Source: Lachnospiraceae bacterium (GTDB taxonomy: Bacteria > Bacillota > Clostridia > Lachnospirales > Lachnospiraceae). From it: a stretch of DNA of 62,317 nt. The number at the start of each line of letters is the position of its first letter. The first letter of the stretch is position 1. The stretch covers positions 1 to 62,317 of the forward strand of contig JAFRWW010000002.1 in the NCBI GenBank assembly GCA_017441585.1. The letters run 5' to 3'. A program made the translations under genes and the position numbers. The notes under the pieces were generated by a model. The model did not search any database, had not been told where the DNA came from, and saw only the letters and a program-made list of their open reading frames with translations. Positions 36,140-46,582 of the stretch are shown piece by piece.

Positions 36140-37069
36140 ATGGCTTCCATGAGAGACATTAAGCGCAGACGCACAAGTATTCAGAACACCCAGCAGATAA
36201 CCAAGGCCATGAAACTGGTATCCACGGTACGTCTGCAGAGGTCCAAGACCAGGGCGGAGCGGTCCAGGGCATATTTCAAGGCCATGCAAAAGACCGTATC
36301 CTCCATACTTGAGCGATCAAAAAATATAATACATCCGCTGCTGCAGGAGAACGCTTCTTCGAAAAAGGCTGTGGTAATGATCAGTTCTAACAGGGGACTG
36401 GCAGGAGGCTTTAATTCGAACGTGATAAAGCTGATCACCAGAAATGAAGCCACCGCAGACTGGAAAAAAGAGGATGTGTTGGTGTATGCCATAGGCAATA
36501 AGGGCAGGGATGCTCTTAACCGTTATGGTTATACCATTATGGCAAGCGAACCGGATATCATAGAAGAACCGCTTTATACCGATGCACAGAGGGTGAGCGA
36601 GCTGCTTTTGGATAAATATGCTAAAGGCGAGATCGGTGAGATATATGTGGCTTATACCGAGTTTAAAAATACGGTGACCCATATTCCTACGCTGATGAGG
36701 GTTCTTCCCGTGTCGGATGAGGCTGCCCATATGGGTGAGTCGGAAGCGGAAATGCTTGCAGCGGGAGCTTCGGATCAGGGTTCTGACAGCGCGAAGGGCA
36801 GTTCAGGTGTGGCTCCCATGAATTATGAGCCCTCTGATGAGGAAGCGCTGGGGCTTATCATTCCAAAGTATGTCAGCAGTATGATCTTTGGCGCCCTGAC
36901 CCAGTCCATAGCCAGTGAGAACGGTGCGCGTATGCAGGCCATGGACAATGCGACCAATAATGCAGAGGATATGATCCAGAGTCTGTCGCTCCAGTATAAC
37001 AGGGCGCGTCAGGGTTCCATCACACAGGAGCTTACCGAGATCATCGCCGGTGCTGAGGCGATTTCATAA
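36140..37069 (+). CDS. atpG: ATP synthase F1 subunit gamma with extra acidic loop
   Basis: The 309-aa central-stalk protein has the N-terminal helix MASMRDIKRRRTSIQNTQQITKAMKLVSTVRLQRSK. The C-terminal helix ends RARQGSITQELTEIIAGAEAI. Between residues about 195 and 235 it carries a low-complexity Ser/Gly/Ala/Glu insertion (MGESEAEMLAAGASDQGSDS onward) not found in standard gamma subunits of about 285 aa. The insertion lies before the YVSSMIFGALTQSIASENGARMQAM region. The start follows AAAGGAGG. Confidence 0.94.
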   Translation: MASMRDIKRRRTSIQNTQQITKAMKLVSTVRLQRSKTRAERSRAYFKAMQKTVSSILERSKNIIHPLLQENASSKKAVVMISSNRGLAGGFNSNVIKLITRNEATADWKKEDVLVYAIGNKGRDALNRYGYTIMASEPDIIEEPLYTDAQRVSELLLDKYAKGEIGEIYVAYTEFKNTVTHIPTLMRVLPVSDEAAHMGESEAEMLAAGASDQGSDSAKGSSGVAPMNYEPSDEEALGLIIPKYVSSMIFGALTQSIASENGARMQAMDNATNNAEDMIQSLSLQYNRARQGSITQELTEIIAGAEAIS

Positions 37070-37100
37070 CAGGAAATGAGCGTCCTTCAGGATGATGAAC

Positions 37101-37123
37101 ACTATGATAAGAAATATCATAGT
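37101..37123 (+). other. Perfect 9-bp hairpin between atpG and atpD
   Basis: ACTATGATA (37101-37109), a 5-nt loop, TATCATAGT (37115-37123). With no T-run after it, it is more likely an mRNA stability or processing element than a terminator. Confidence 0.6.
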
Positions 37124-37143
37124 TGGTATAACATAGAACATGA

Positions 37144-38544
<1,401 letters not shown>

Positions 38545-38545
38545 T

Positions 38546-38950
38546 ATGTCTGAAAACGGGTTTAAACTACAGATAATCAGTCCCGACAGGGTGTTTTATG
38601 AGGGTGAAGTATCAAAGCTTGAACTCAACACCTCTGAGGGAGAAGTGGGTATATATAAAAGGCACATGCCCATGACCATGATCATAGTGCCCGGCGTCAT
38701 GATCATAACGCAGGATGATGGAGAGATAAAGGAAGCTGCTCTTCACGGAGGATTCCTGGAGGTTCTGCCGGATAAGGTGACCATCATGGCGGAAGTCGTG
38801 GAATGGCCGGATGAGATAGATGTCCAAAGGGCCGAAGAGGCTAAAAAGAGAGCTGAAAGGCGCCTTGCCGAGCATCCGGAAGGCCTGGATATCTTAAGAG
38901 CCGAGACGGCACTTCACAGAGCCATTGCAAGAATAGTTGTGGTAAAATAA
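38546..38950 (+). CDS. atpC: ATP synthase F1 subunit epsilon
   Basis: The 134-aa protein has the N-terminal beta-sandwich (FKLQIISPDRVFYEGEVSKLELNTSEGEVGIYKRHMPM) and a C-terminal pair of helices (RAEEAKKRAERRLAEHPEG, AETALHRAIARIVV) that can inhibit rotation. It is the last gene of the operon; a terminator follows 20 bp downstream. Confidence 0.93.
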   Translation: MSENGFKLQIISPDRVFYEGEVSKLELNTSEGEVGIYKRHMPMTMIIVPGVMIITQDDGEIKEAALHGGFLEVLPDKVTIMAEVVEWPDEIDVQRAEEAKKRAERRLAEHPEGLDILRAETALHRAIARIVVVK

Positions 38951-38970
38951 TCGATCCATGAGAAAGAAAG

Positions 38971-39005
38971 ATACCCCGGGGAAGCAATTCTTCGGGGTAA
39001 TTTTT
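38971..39005 (+). terminator. Terminator of the ATP synthase operon
   Basis: TACCCCG (38972-38978) pairs with CGGGGTA (38993-38999), with inner GAAG/CTTC pairing, followed by ATTTTT. Confidence 0.85.
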
Positions 39006-39020
39006 AGGTAACTGACAGTA

Positions 39021-41528
39021 ATGAAACAGATCATAATCAAAGCGTCTTCATTTATAGTGGTATTTTTCCTGTCGTTGTATATAATCGGCATGCTCAGAAA
39101 CATGAGCAATGTGGATACAACGATCGAGATGAGCGCGGCCACGCTGCCCGTGATGAATCTGCAGGTGGAAGGCCACGATGTGAATACTTTATTCGGATAT
39201 ACCAAGCCCATGGAGGGAAAGTATCTGAGGGAGACTCTTACGCCCATAAAGAGTGATAAAAAGGTGAGCTTCAGGATACAGCTCATGGGCACACAGGTTG
39301 ACGAGATAGCTTATGAGGTCAGATCTGTTGATTTTGAGCGTCTGGTGGAAAAGAACCGGGTTTATAATTACGTTCATGGCGATGATGACCTGACCGGTGA
39401 TATATCCCTTAAGGATCTTATCGACCCGAAGCAGGAATATGCCCTTGTTTTTATCCTGAAATGCAAGGACCGTGAGGTCAAGTATTATACCAGGATAACA
39501 GAGGATGACGATATACCCGCTGCGGATATGATATCCTTTGTGAGCGATTTCCATGAAAAGACCTTTGACAAGGCTGCGGCTGCTTCTCTGGCTACTTATC
39601 TTGAAAGTAATGAAGAGGGTGACAACAGTACTTATCAGAAGGTAAATATACATTCCAGCTTTTATCAGGTGACCTGGGGAGATCTCAATATCGAAAACGT
39701 GAGTGAGGCGCAGATCCAGATCTGCGATATGGATACCACGCTGTCTACAATGAGGCTGGACTACTATGTGGATATTGCAGGAGCCAATCCGGAGAGATAT
39801 CTTGTTAAGGAACTTTTCAGGATCAGACATACTCCGGAGAGGATATATCTGCTGGATTATGACAGGACCATGAATCAGATATTCATGCCCTATAAGAATA
39901 CCTTTGTCAATGACAAGATCATGCTGGGAATAGTGGATCAGGAGGAGATCGATCTTTATGAGAATTCCGACGGCTCCGCAGTTGTGTTTACCCAGTGTAA
40001 TTCCCTGTATGAGTACAGGAACTCGGAAAATACCCTTGTCAGCGTGTTCTCCTTTTACAATGAAAACAATATGGATGAGCGAACCCTCAATGACCGGCAT
40101 GACATAAAGGTCCTGGATGTGGATGAACTGGGTAATATCTTTTTCATAGTGTACGGATATATGGACAGGGGCGAGCACGAGGGTGAAGCCGGAGTAAGCG
40201 TTTATTATTATGACCGGGTCAAGAACTATATTCAGGAAAAAGTATTCATTGCCTATGACAAATCTGTGGATATGCTGAGGGATGAAGTGGAGACTCTTTC
40301 CTACATAAACCGGGATCATAATCTGTATGTGTATCTGAATGACGCCATTTACTGCGTCAATCTGGACGATCATAGTAAGAAGATAGTGGAAGAGTGCCTG
40401 GGAACCGACAGACTGGTGACGAGCCGGAGCAATAAGGTGGCGGCCTGGGTAAACGAGGAAGGCAATAAGATAACCGTCGAGGATCTTAACAGTGCGAAAC
40501 AGAGGTTTATTACCGTGGATGAGGGTCAGAGCATACACCCTGTCGGATTCCTGCGGGACAATGTTATTTACGGTATCTCAAACAAGGATGAAGTGGTGAG
40601 AGATAATTCAGGAATAGTCACTATTCCCATGCATACCATAAATATAGAGGACAAGAACGGAACGGTTTTAAAAACTTATTCCCAGGAAAATATATATGTC
40701 ACTGCCACCAGGGTGTCTGAATCCGCGCTTATAATGGAGCGTGTCAGGAAGAATCCGTCGGCAGGGACCTATTATAACATAGAAAACGATCAGATCATGG
40801 ATTCCAGACAGGAGGATAATAAAAAGAATGATCTGACCCAGGTCATAACACAGAATCGTGAGACTGTCACTGAGATTGCCATAATAAGCACCATAACGGG
40901 ACCTGTGAAGGTACAGAATCCCATGCAGATAGCCCCTGAGGGCAGTCAGAATTTTGCAGTGGATAATGAGGAGGTTAAGGGGCGCTATCTCGTGTACGGA
41001 ATGGGAGATTTTTATGCGAGCTACGCCTCGGCGGCTGAGGCGGTCAAGGCTGCCGATTCCATAAACGGTTATGTGGTGAATGCCGATTCCAGATATGTCT
41101 GGCAGAAGGGAAACAGGCAGACGCGCTGTGAGAATACGGATCTTTCCATGCCCGAGGAGGAGTCGCAGATCCCTTCCCTTCCCCGGTGTATGGCTACTTT
41201 GTTAAAGGGCAGGATGACTCCGAAGGAAATACAGATATATCTGGATTCCGGAGAGACGGGACTGTCCATACTGCGTAAGAATTCTTCAGGAGAGGTGCTG
41301 AATCTGTCGGGCTGCAGTCTGTCCTGTGTGTTATATTATGTCAGCGAGGGCATACCTGTCCTTGCGGCGGTTGAAAACGGTGAATATGTCCTGATAGTGG
41401 GATATGATGAGAAAAATACCATTATATTGGATCCCGCCACATCCGGCAGATACAGGAAAGGAATGAATGACTCTGCCGAATGGTTTATGAGTGGCGGGAA
41501 TGAATTTATAGTCATGTACGGGGAGTGA
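39021..41528 (+). CDS. Large membrane-anchored extracytoplasmic protein with degenerate C39-like end
   Basis: The 835-aa protein has one N-terminal membrane segment (residues about 8-26, IKASSFIVVFFLSLYIIGM) and is otherwise predicted outside the cell. Residues about 260-620 contain repeated beta-strand patterns (DELGNIFFIVYGYMDRG, DHNLYVYLNDAIYCVNLDDHSKKI, SNKVAAWVNEEGNKITVEDL) that look like a beta-propeller. The last 130 residues resemble a C39-type papain-like fold: RCMATLLKGRMTPKEIQIYLDSG, then VLYYVSEGIPVLAAVENGEYVLIVGYDEKNTIILDPATSGRY. The usual GH before VVIVGYD is replaced by GEY, so the catalytic His appears missing. It is convergent with prs, with a 17-nt overlap. The function is unknown; a substrate-binding or sensor role is plausible. 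Confidence 0.6.
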   Translation: MKQIIIKASSFIVVFFLSLYIIGMLRNMSNVDTTIEMSAATLPVMNLQVEGHDVNTLFGYTKPMEGKYLRETLTPIKSDKKVSFRIQLMGTQVDEIAYEVRSVDFERLVEKNRVYNYVHGDDDLTGDISLKDLIDPKQEYALVFILKCKDREVKYYTRITEDDDIPAADMISFVSDFHEKTFDKAAAASLATYLESNEEGDNSTYQKVNIHSSFYQVTWGDLNIENVSEAQIQICDMDTTLSTMRLDYYVDIAGANPERYLVKELFRIRHTPERIYLLDYDRTMNQIFMPYKNTFVNDKIMLGIVDQEEIDLYENSDGSAVVFTQCNSLYEYRNSENTLVSVFSFYNENNMDERTLNDRHDIKVLDVDELGNIFFIVYGYMDRGEHEGEAGVSVYYYDRVKNYIQEKVFIAYDKSVDMLRDEVETLSYINRDHNLYVYLNDAIYCVNLDDHSKKIVEECLGTDRLVTSRSNKVAAWVNEEGNKITVEDLNSAKQRFITVDEGQSIHPVGFLRDNVIYGISNKDEVVRDNSGIVTIPMHTINIEDKNGTVLKTYSQENIYVTATRVSESALIMERVRKNPSAGTYYNIENDQIMDSRQEDNKKNDLTQVITQNRETVTEIAIISTITGPVKVQNPMQIAPEGSQNFAVDNEEVKGRYLVYGMGDFYASYASAAEAVKAADSINGYVVNADSRYVWQKGNRQTRCENTDLSMPEEESQIPSLPRCMATLLKGRMTPKEIQIYLDSGETGLSILRKNSSGEVLNLSGCSLSCVLYYVSEGIPVLAAVENGEYVLIVGYDEKNTIILDPATSGRYRKGMNDSAEWFMSGGNEFIVMYGE

Positions 41529-42708
41529 TCTCTCCTCGCTTGTAGCGTCCTACGAGATTCTGGATCCTCTCGCTGGGATCCAAAAGGTCGCTTATGGATG
41601 AGTCGTGGTTCAGGGTATCGATGATATAAGCGATATATTTACTCAGGTCGCAGCTGATATACCAGGGACACTTCAAAAGCTCAGGAGTCTGGTAGATCAG
41701 GTTTGTGGTGAGTACTCCGTTGATCAGCTCTTTATCATATGCCCGGTCAAAAAGCTCCAGTCCTTTTGTGAACAGACCGAAGGTGGCTGCTATGAAGATG
41801 CGGTTAGCCTTGCGGCGCTTTAACTCGGTGGCGACATCCAGCACACTGTCTCCGGAGGAGATCATATCGTCCACGACGATCACATCCTTTCCCTCCACGG
41901 AGGATCCCAGGAACTCATGTGCCACTATGGGGTTTTTACCGTCCACGATGGTGGTGTAATCACGTCTCTTATAGAACATACCCATGTCAAGTCCCAGCAC
42001 GTTGGCCATATAGATGGCTCTGGACATACCGCCCTCATCAGGGCTTATGATCATCATATGGTTGGAATCGATTGTCAGGTCAAAAATGTGATTGAGCAGG
42101 CCTTTTATAAATTGGTAAGCAGGCTGTACCGTCTCGAAACCGTTGAGAGGGATGGCATTTTGGACTCTGGCGTCATGTGCGTCAAAGGTGATGATATTGT
42201 CCACGCCCATCTTGATGATCTCCTGAAGTGCGATGGCGCAGTCAAGGGACTCTCTGGAGGTGCGTTTATGCTGTCTGCTCTCATACAGGAAAGGCATGAT
42301 GACCGTTATACGGCGGGCCTTGCCTCCCACTGCGGCAATGATACGTTTAAGATTCTGGTAATGATCATCGGGGGAGCAGTGGTTCTCATCTCCGTACAAT
42401 GAGTAAGTGACGCTGTAATTGCAGACGTCTACGAGAATGTACAGATCGTGTCCTCTGACACTTTCCAATATGACGCCCTTTCCTTCACCGCTTCCAAAGC
42501 GGGGGAGAGAGGTGTCTATCAGGTAACTGTCTCTCTGGTAACCGCTGAAAGCGAGAGTGTTTTTGTGCTCGTTTTCCCTTTCGGTACGCCATTTCACCAG
42601 ATACCGGTCGATCATGTGTCCCAGAGGCTCACATCCGGTCACACAGACCAGACCCAGTGATCCTACCGGGATTGTTTCCAGGTTTCGTTTTTCTTCACGT
42701 ACAGGCAT
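41512..42708 (-). CDS. prs: Ribose-phosphate pyrophosphokinase, divergent long form
   Basis: It makes PRPP from ribose-5-phosphate and ATP. The 398-aa protein is about 80 residues longer than classical Prs, with an N-terminal extension (residues 1-70) before the usual start. The PRPP loop is VIVVDDMISSGDSVLDVA, the metal-binding His segment is IITFDAHDARVQNAIP, and the flexible loop region is KRRDYTTIVDGKNPIVAHEFLG. VIMPFLYESRQHKRTSRESLDCAIALQEIIKMG corresponds to the YxRQDRK region. The variants suggest a separate Prs subgroup. The stop overlaps the preceding convergent gene. Confidence 0.88.
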   Translation of the reverse strand: MPVREEKRNLETIPVGSLGLVCVTGCEPLGHMIDRYLVKWRTERENEHKNTLAFSGYQRDSYLIDTSLPRFGSGEGKGVILESVRGHDLYILVDVCNYSVTYSLYGDENHCSPDDHYQNLKRIIAAVGGKARRITVIMPFLYESRQHKRTSRESLDCAIALQEIIKMGVDNIITFDAHDARVQNAIPLNGFETVQPAYQFIKGLLNHIFDLTIDSNHMMIISPDEGGMSRAIYMANVLGLDMGMFYKRRDYTTIVDGKNPIVAHEFLGSSVEGKDVIVVDDMISSGDSVLDVATELKRRKANRIFIAATFGLFTKGLELFDRAYDKELINGVLTTNLIYQTPELLKCPWYISCDLSKYIAYIIDTLNHDSSISDLLDPSERIQNLVGRYKRGEITPRT

Positions 42709-42738
42709 AATTACTCACTTTCTGTTTGGCGAAATACC

Positions 42739-43707
42739 TTATATGGGGGCTGCGCCCCTCATCAAAAGACGCATGTCGCGTCCCTTGAATTCAAATAGAT
42801 TATAATAACCGAATATCCTTGAAGCGCTTCTCTCGGAATAGGTTTCCTTGAGCTGCTGCATATCGAGGTTCGTCGAAATGATGGTGGATCTGTCCAAAAG
42901 CCTACGTTTATTCAGTATATTAAAGAGCTCCTGTGAAGTAAAGGAATTGACGTATTCGGTACCCAGATCGTCTATTACAAGCAAATCACATTCATAGATA
43001 TCTGTCAATGGTAAATTTCCGTAATCCGAGGAATCACGGAATTTAATGTCTGCTATAAGGTCAAAGATCTGGGAAGCACTGAAGTATATCACGGAATGAC
43101 CGCTATCCAGCAGTTCCTTGGCTATACAGTTGGTGATGAAGGTCTTCCCGCTGCCGGGATCCCCGAAAAACAAAAGATTCCTGTGAGTGGTGTCAAAATC
43201 CGATATGAAATTCCTGATCTGGGATATAAGGTCATTCATGAATGCCTTTTCCCGGTCATTGTAATAGGCGTCGGTGTAGGTGCCAAAGTTCTCTTGCTCA
43301 AGTATGGAGCGTATATTGGACTGGTCGTAAAGCTTCTCCGTAAGACGCTTTTTAAGGCACTCGCACCTGTCGGAACCGATAAAGCCGGTATCTTTGCAGG
43401 CAGGACAGTCATATTTCACTTCCATACAGTCTTCCTCAAGGCCGTATTTTTTGAAAAGGTCCTTTTTGCGGGCTATGAGTTCGTCATGCTTTTTAAGGTA
43501 TGCAGTCTCATCGGCGTCAAAGCCTGAGTTCCTATGCAGGCAGACTCTTTCAAATGACAGATCAGCGAATTCATCATCGATCTGCCGGAACTCGGGATAC
43601 TTTTCGTACAGCCTGTCCCTTAGGTCCATGGCTGACAGGATGTTGTCCCGACGGCGCTTTTCGTAGTCTGATAGTATGTCGCTGAATACGGAGGTGGATA
43701 GTTTCAT
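42739..43707 (-). CDS. DnaI/DnaC-like helicase loader ATPase
   Basis: The 322-aa protein probably loads the replicative helicase. It has an N-terminal zinc module (CPACKDTGFIGSDRCEC near residues 100-116) and an AAA+ domain. The Walker A is FFGDPGSGKTFITN, the Walker B is CDLLVIDDLGTEY, sensor 1 is IISTN, and the arginine region is ERSASRIFGY. It sits 41 bp downstream of a DnaD-domain gene, the usual Firmicutes primosome pairing. The ATG at 43707 overlies a modest ribosome site. Confidence 0.85.
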   Translation of the reverse strand: MKLSTSVFSDILSDYEKRRRDNILSAMDLRDRLYEKYPEFRQIDDEFADLSFERVCLHRNSGFDADETAYLKKHDELIARKKDLFKKYGLEEDCMEVKYDCPACKDTGFIGSDRCECLKKRLTEKLYDQSNIRSILEQENFGTYTDAYYNDREKAFMNDLISQIRNFISDFDTTHRNLLFFGDPGSGKTFITNCIAKELLDSGHSVIYFSASQIFDLIADIKFRDSSDYGNLPLTDIYECDLLVIDDLGTEYVNSFTSQELFNILNKRRLLDRSTIISTNLDMQQLKETYSERSASRIFGYYNLFEFKGRDMRLLMRGAAPI

Positions 43708-43748
43708 TTCTGTATCGGTCCTTTTACTTTGGCGAATAAAATCCTGAT

Positions 43749-44792
43749 TTAAAGTTTATCCTGACTGTTCATGATGGCCTGTGCCAGATCGTTATAGTCA
43801 GTGTCACGCCCGCTGAAATTATTGAATTTGTTGGATGTACTCCTGGCGGAACGTGCAGTCTTCTTTTTGGACTGCTCATGCTCTTCATCAAGGGCCTTAA
43901 CCTCGTCAACGGTATGTGCGCCATTTTCGTGCCAACGTGAGAGTATGCGGTCGGTATACTTTAAACTGGCTGAACCGGCGTAGGTTATGGTCTTTTGGCA
44001 GGCCTGTATGATCACATCCATGTTCATCCTGTATTCTTCGAGCCATTTTTTGACAAGCTCCAGGTCTGTCTTGGTGGGGGACCTGTCGATGCCCAGTTCC
44101 TTAAGGACGATGGCGCATTCCTTCGCACAGGCGGCGCCCTCTATCTTGGCCCTGGCGTCACGGACAGTCTTGATATTCTGTTCGGACCAGGCTATGGCTA
44201 CCGAGGTGATATATTTGATCGAAGCCTTATTTATATTGGCACAATACTCAACCAGATACTCTATGAGATCTATGGGAAATCCCAGGGTGTCATGAATGAA
44301 CATCAGGTTGTTCAGATCATTCATGCTGAGAGTCTTGTTGAGATAGTGCTGTGTCATATATATCAGATTGGTCACATCCGGACGGCTCTTGAAGTTTTTC
44401 ATCTGTTCAAGGGTGAAAAACTGCGTGGTCTCCGTGGGGAGCTCATTAACACCGGGCCTTTCCTTACGGACAGGCTCCGCGCAGCGTGCCGGAGTGATAT
44501 GTCTGCAGGTGTTCAGGCAGATGCCCGTCACATTATGGGACTCGTCAAAGGTAACGGATATCAGTCCCTTCTCGTCCAGATAGATCAGGGCTCTTAAGAC
44601 ATCCTTTTCCATGTAGTTAAACTTATCCGCTATGGATGAAACATCCAGAGGGTGTCCCAGGTTGAGACACTGTAAAAGATAGAGATATATCTTTACCTGC
44701 GATTCATTAGCCTCACTCATGTAGTCGTCAATGAAGGCATTGGGGACCGGAGTGTGGCTGTTATTCTCTGATTGAAGTAATATCTGTGCCAT
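43749..44792 (-). CDS. DnaD/DnaB-domain primosomal protein
   Basis: The 347-aa protein has an N-terminal winged-helix region (VKIYLYLLQCLNLGHPLDVSSIADKFN, then DVLRALIYLDEKGLISVTF) and a DnaD/DnaB_2 domain (residues about 205-300). The latter includes YLVEYCANINKASIKYITSVAIAWSEQNIKTVRDA, the conserved YxxxI-A-x-x-W signature. It should work with the DnaI-like loader encoded downstream in replication initiation or restart. The promoter is at 44836-44863, and a DnaA box lies about 200 bp upstream. Confidence 0.85.
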   Translation of the reverse strand: MAQILLQSENNSHTPVPNAFIDDYMSEANESQVKIYLYLLQCLNLGHPLDVSSIADKFNYMEKDVLRALIYLDEKGLISVTFDESHNVTGICLNTCRHITPARCAEPVRKERPGVNELPTETTQFFTLEQMKNFKSRPDVTNLIYMTQHYLNKTLSMNDLNNLMFIHDTLGFPIDLIEYLVEYCANINKASIKYITSVAIAWSEQNIKTVRDARAKIEGAACAKECAIVLKELGIDRSPTKTDLELVKKWLEEYRMNMDVIIQACQKTITYAGSASLKYTDRILSRWHENGAHTVDEVKALDEEHEQSKKKTARSARSTSNKFNNFSGRDTDYNDLAQAIMNSQDKL

Positions 44793-44835
44793 TATTATCA
44801 GCTCTTTTCAATTGGATTTTGGTCAAAGCAAAGGT

Positions 44836-44863
44836 ATTATAGCACAGCGTTTTTCATTTGCAA
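44836..44863 (-). promoter_or_regulatory. Promoter of the dnaD-dnaI genes
   Basis: On the minus strand, TTGCAA (44858-44863), 16 bp, TATAAT (44836-44841), about 44 bp upstream of the start codon. Confidence 0.65.
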
Positions 44864-44968
44864 AATTAAATACCGCGTGTATTTAATGGGATTATTAAGG
44901 TGTTGATAATGTGGATTCAGTTGAAATATCCTCGAAGATACCTAAAATGCTTAAAGAGAAATCAACAG

Positions 44969-45016
44969 ACTTATCAACCAAAATTATGTAAATCCCTGTG
45001 GATAAGGTTGATAAGT
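44969..45016. promoter_or_regulatory. DnaA box inside an 11-bp inverted repeat
   Basis: ACTTATCAACC (44969-44979) and GGTTGATAAGT (45006-45016) form a perfect inverted repeat. Its 26-nt loop ends in TGTGGATAA (44997-45005), an exact DnaA box on the minus strand. A weaker TGTGGATTC lies near 44910. The inverted repeat also sits at the end of murC and may act as its terminator. Confidence 0.6.
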
Positions 45017-45027
45017 CCTGTCGTATC

Positions 45028-46404
45028 TCAGGATAAAACGTTTTCTCCTATCTTATAGACGTCTCCGGCCCCCATGGTTATCAACAGATCACCCTGTGAT
45101 AAGTTTTTTTTCAAAAAATTTTCAATCTCGGAAAAACTGTCAAGACATAGTGCGTTGCGGCCCTTGGATATTATGCATTGTGCCAGTGTGTGTGAACTGA
45201 TGCCCAGGTCATCCGTCTCGCGGGCGGGGTAGATGGGGGCCAGGATCACATTGTCACAGAGGGCCAGGGCATTTGCAAAGTCATCCATGAAGGCTTTTGT
45301 GCGGGTGAAGGTATGGGGCTGGAATACACAGAAGACCCTGTTGTAGGGAAGGGCCAGGGCCGTTGAAAGAGTAGCGCGTATCTCCGTGGGATGGTGGGCG
45401 TAGTCGTCCACTACGGTGAAACCGTCCTTTTTTCCTTTAAGTTCAAAACGACGCTGGGTCCCGCCGAAGGCTGCCAGGGTCTTTTGGGTTATCCCGCGGT
45501 CAATTTCAAGGCTGTCCGCAAAGGCTATGAGGGCCAGGGCGTTGTATACGTTGTGCTCTCCGAAGACGCCCAGAGTGAAACGCTCCTGCTTCTGTCCGTT
45601 TTTATAAAGGTCAAAGGAGGGGTGTCCGTCTTCAAACGTGATATCGCCGGCTGTGTAATCGAAATCTCCTTTAAGGCCGAAGGTTATGATCCTGCCGGTC
45701 ACGTCCTGTGTGATATACTCAGGGTTATCTATCTCTCCGTTTATGATCAGGGTGCCGTCGACGGGAAGGAGGGCGGCAAAACGCCTGAAGGAGGATCGTA
45801 TGTCATCAAGATCCTTAAAGAAATCCAGATGGTCTGCTTCTATATTGAGTATGATCTCGATCCCCGGGAAAAATTCCAGAAAACTGTTGGTATATTCGCA
45901 GGCTTCCGTGACAAAGTATTCCGAGTTTCCCAGACGGAAGTTGCTTCCTATTGAAGGCAGAAAACCGCCAATGGAAAGTGTGGGGTCCTTTTCGGCGTTT
46001 ATTAAAAGCTCGGAGACCATGGAGGTCACCGTGGTCTTGCCATGGGCACCGGCTATGGCGGCGGGATATTTGTACAGCTTCATTATCTGTCCCAAAAGCT
46101 GAGCCCTGGTCATCAGGGGGATATTATTTTTGCGGACAGCCATAAGTTCCGGGTTGTCTTCGTGGATGGCGGCAGTCATCACCGCCAGATCGATGTCGCC
46201 GGTGATGTTTTCGGCGCGCTGTCCTATATTGATGGTGGCACCAAGTGAAGTCAGGTGTCCGGTGAGCTCGGAAGGATTCATGTCGGAACCGCTTATCCTG
46301 TAGCCTTTTTTGATGAGCAGCTCTGCCAGGGTGCTCATGCTTATGCCTCCGATACCTATGAAGTGTACGTGGGCGCCGGGTTTGATGAAATCTATCTTTT
46401 CCAT
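45028..46404 (-). CDS. murC: UDP-N-acetylmuramate--L-alanine ligase
   Basis: It adds L-Ala to UDP-MurNAc in the cytosol, the first peptide step of peptidoglycan synthesis. The 458-aa protein starts with the Rossmann segment VHFIGIGGISMSTLAELL. It has the ATP loop IAGAHGKTTVTSMVSELL, EACEYTNSFLEFFPGIEIILNIEADHLDFFKD and DDYAHHPTEIRATLSTA. The start follows CAAGGAGC. Confidence 0.95.
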   Translation of the reverse strand: MEKIDFIKPGAHVHFIGIGGISMSTLAELLIKKGYRISGSDMNPSELTGHLTSLGATINIGQRAENITGDIDLAVMTAAIHEDNPELMAVRKNNIPLMTRAQLLGQIMKLYKYPAAIAGAHGKTTVTSMVSELLINAEKDPTLSIGGFLPSIGSNFRLGNSEYFVTEACEYTNSFLEFFPGIEIILNIEADHLDFFKDLDDIRSSFRRFAALLPVDGTLIINGEIDNPEYITQDVTGRIITFGLKGDFDYTAGDITFEDGHPSFDLYKNGQKQERFTLGVFGEHNVYNALALIAFADSLEIDRGITQKTLAAFGGTQRRFELKGKKDGFTVVDDYAHHPTEIRATLSTALALPYNRVFCVFQPHTFTRTKAFMDDFANALALCDNVILAPIYPARETDDLGISSHTLAQCIISKGRNALCLDSFSEIENFLKKNLSQGDLLITMGAGDVYKIGENVLS

Positions 46405-46429
46405 AATATTGCTCCTTGTGATTTTATAT

Positions 46430-46453
46430 TGTCATTCTGAGCGAATTTCGTCC
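46430..46453 (+). repeat. Dispersed repeat half-copy upstream of murC
   Basis: TTGTCATTCTGAGCGAATTTCGTCC matches the left half of the family and lies between the divergent murC and glgC genes. Confidence 0.55.
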
Positions 46454-46522
46454 TAAGGGGTACCGAGATACCATAATACAACAATTTGTGCCAAAAATAA
46501 AGGGAAATACCACATAAAGGTC

Positions 46523-46551
46523 TTAACACAAGGGGGAAAAAGTGTTATATT
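46523..46551 (+). promoter_or_regulatory. glgC promoter
   Basis: TTAACA (46523-46528), 17 bp, TATATT (46546-46551), 31 bp upstream of the glgC ATG. Confidence 0.55.
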
Positions 46552-46582
46552 ATCAATAGATATTTTTAAAAGGAGAAGGCAT

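Noticed and set aside
39189..40538. 449-codon antisense frame
   Set aside because: Shadow of the 835-aa gene on the plus strand; no recognisable motif.
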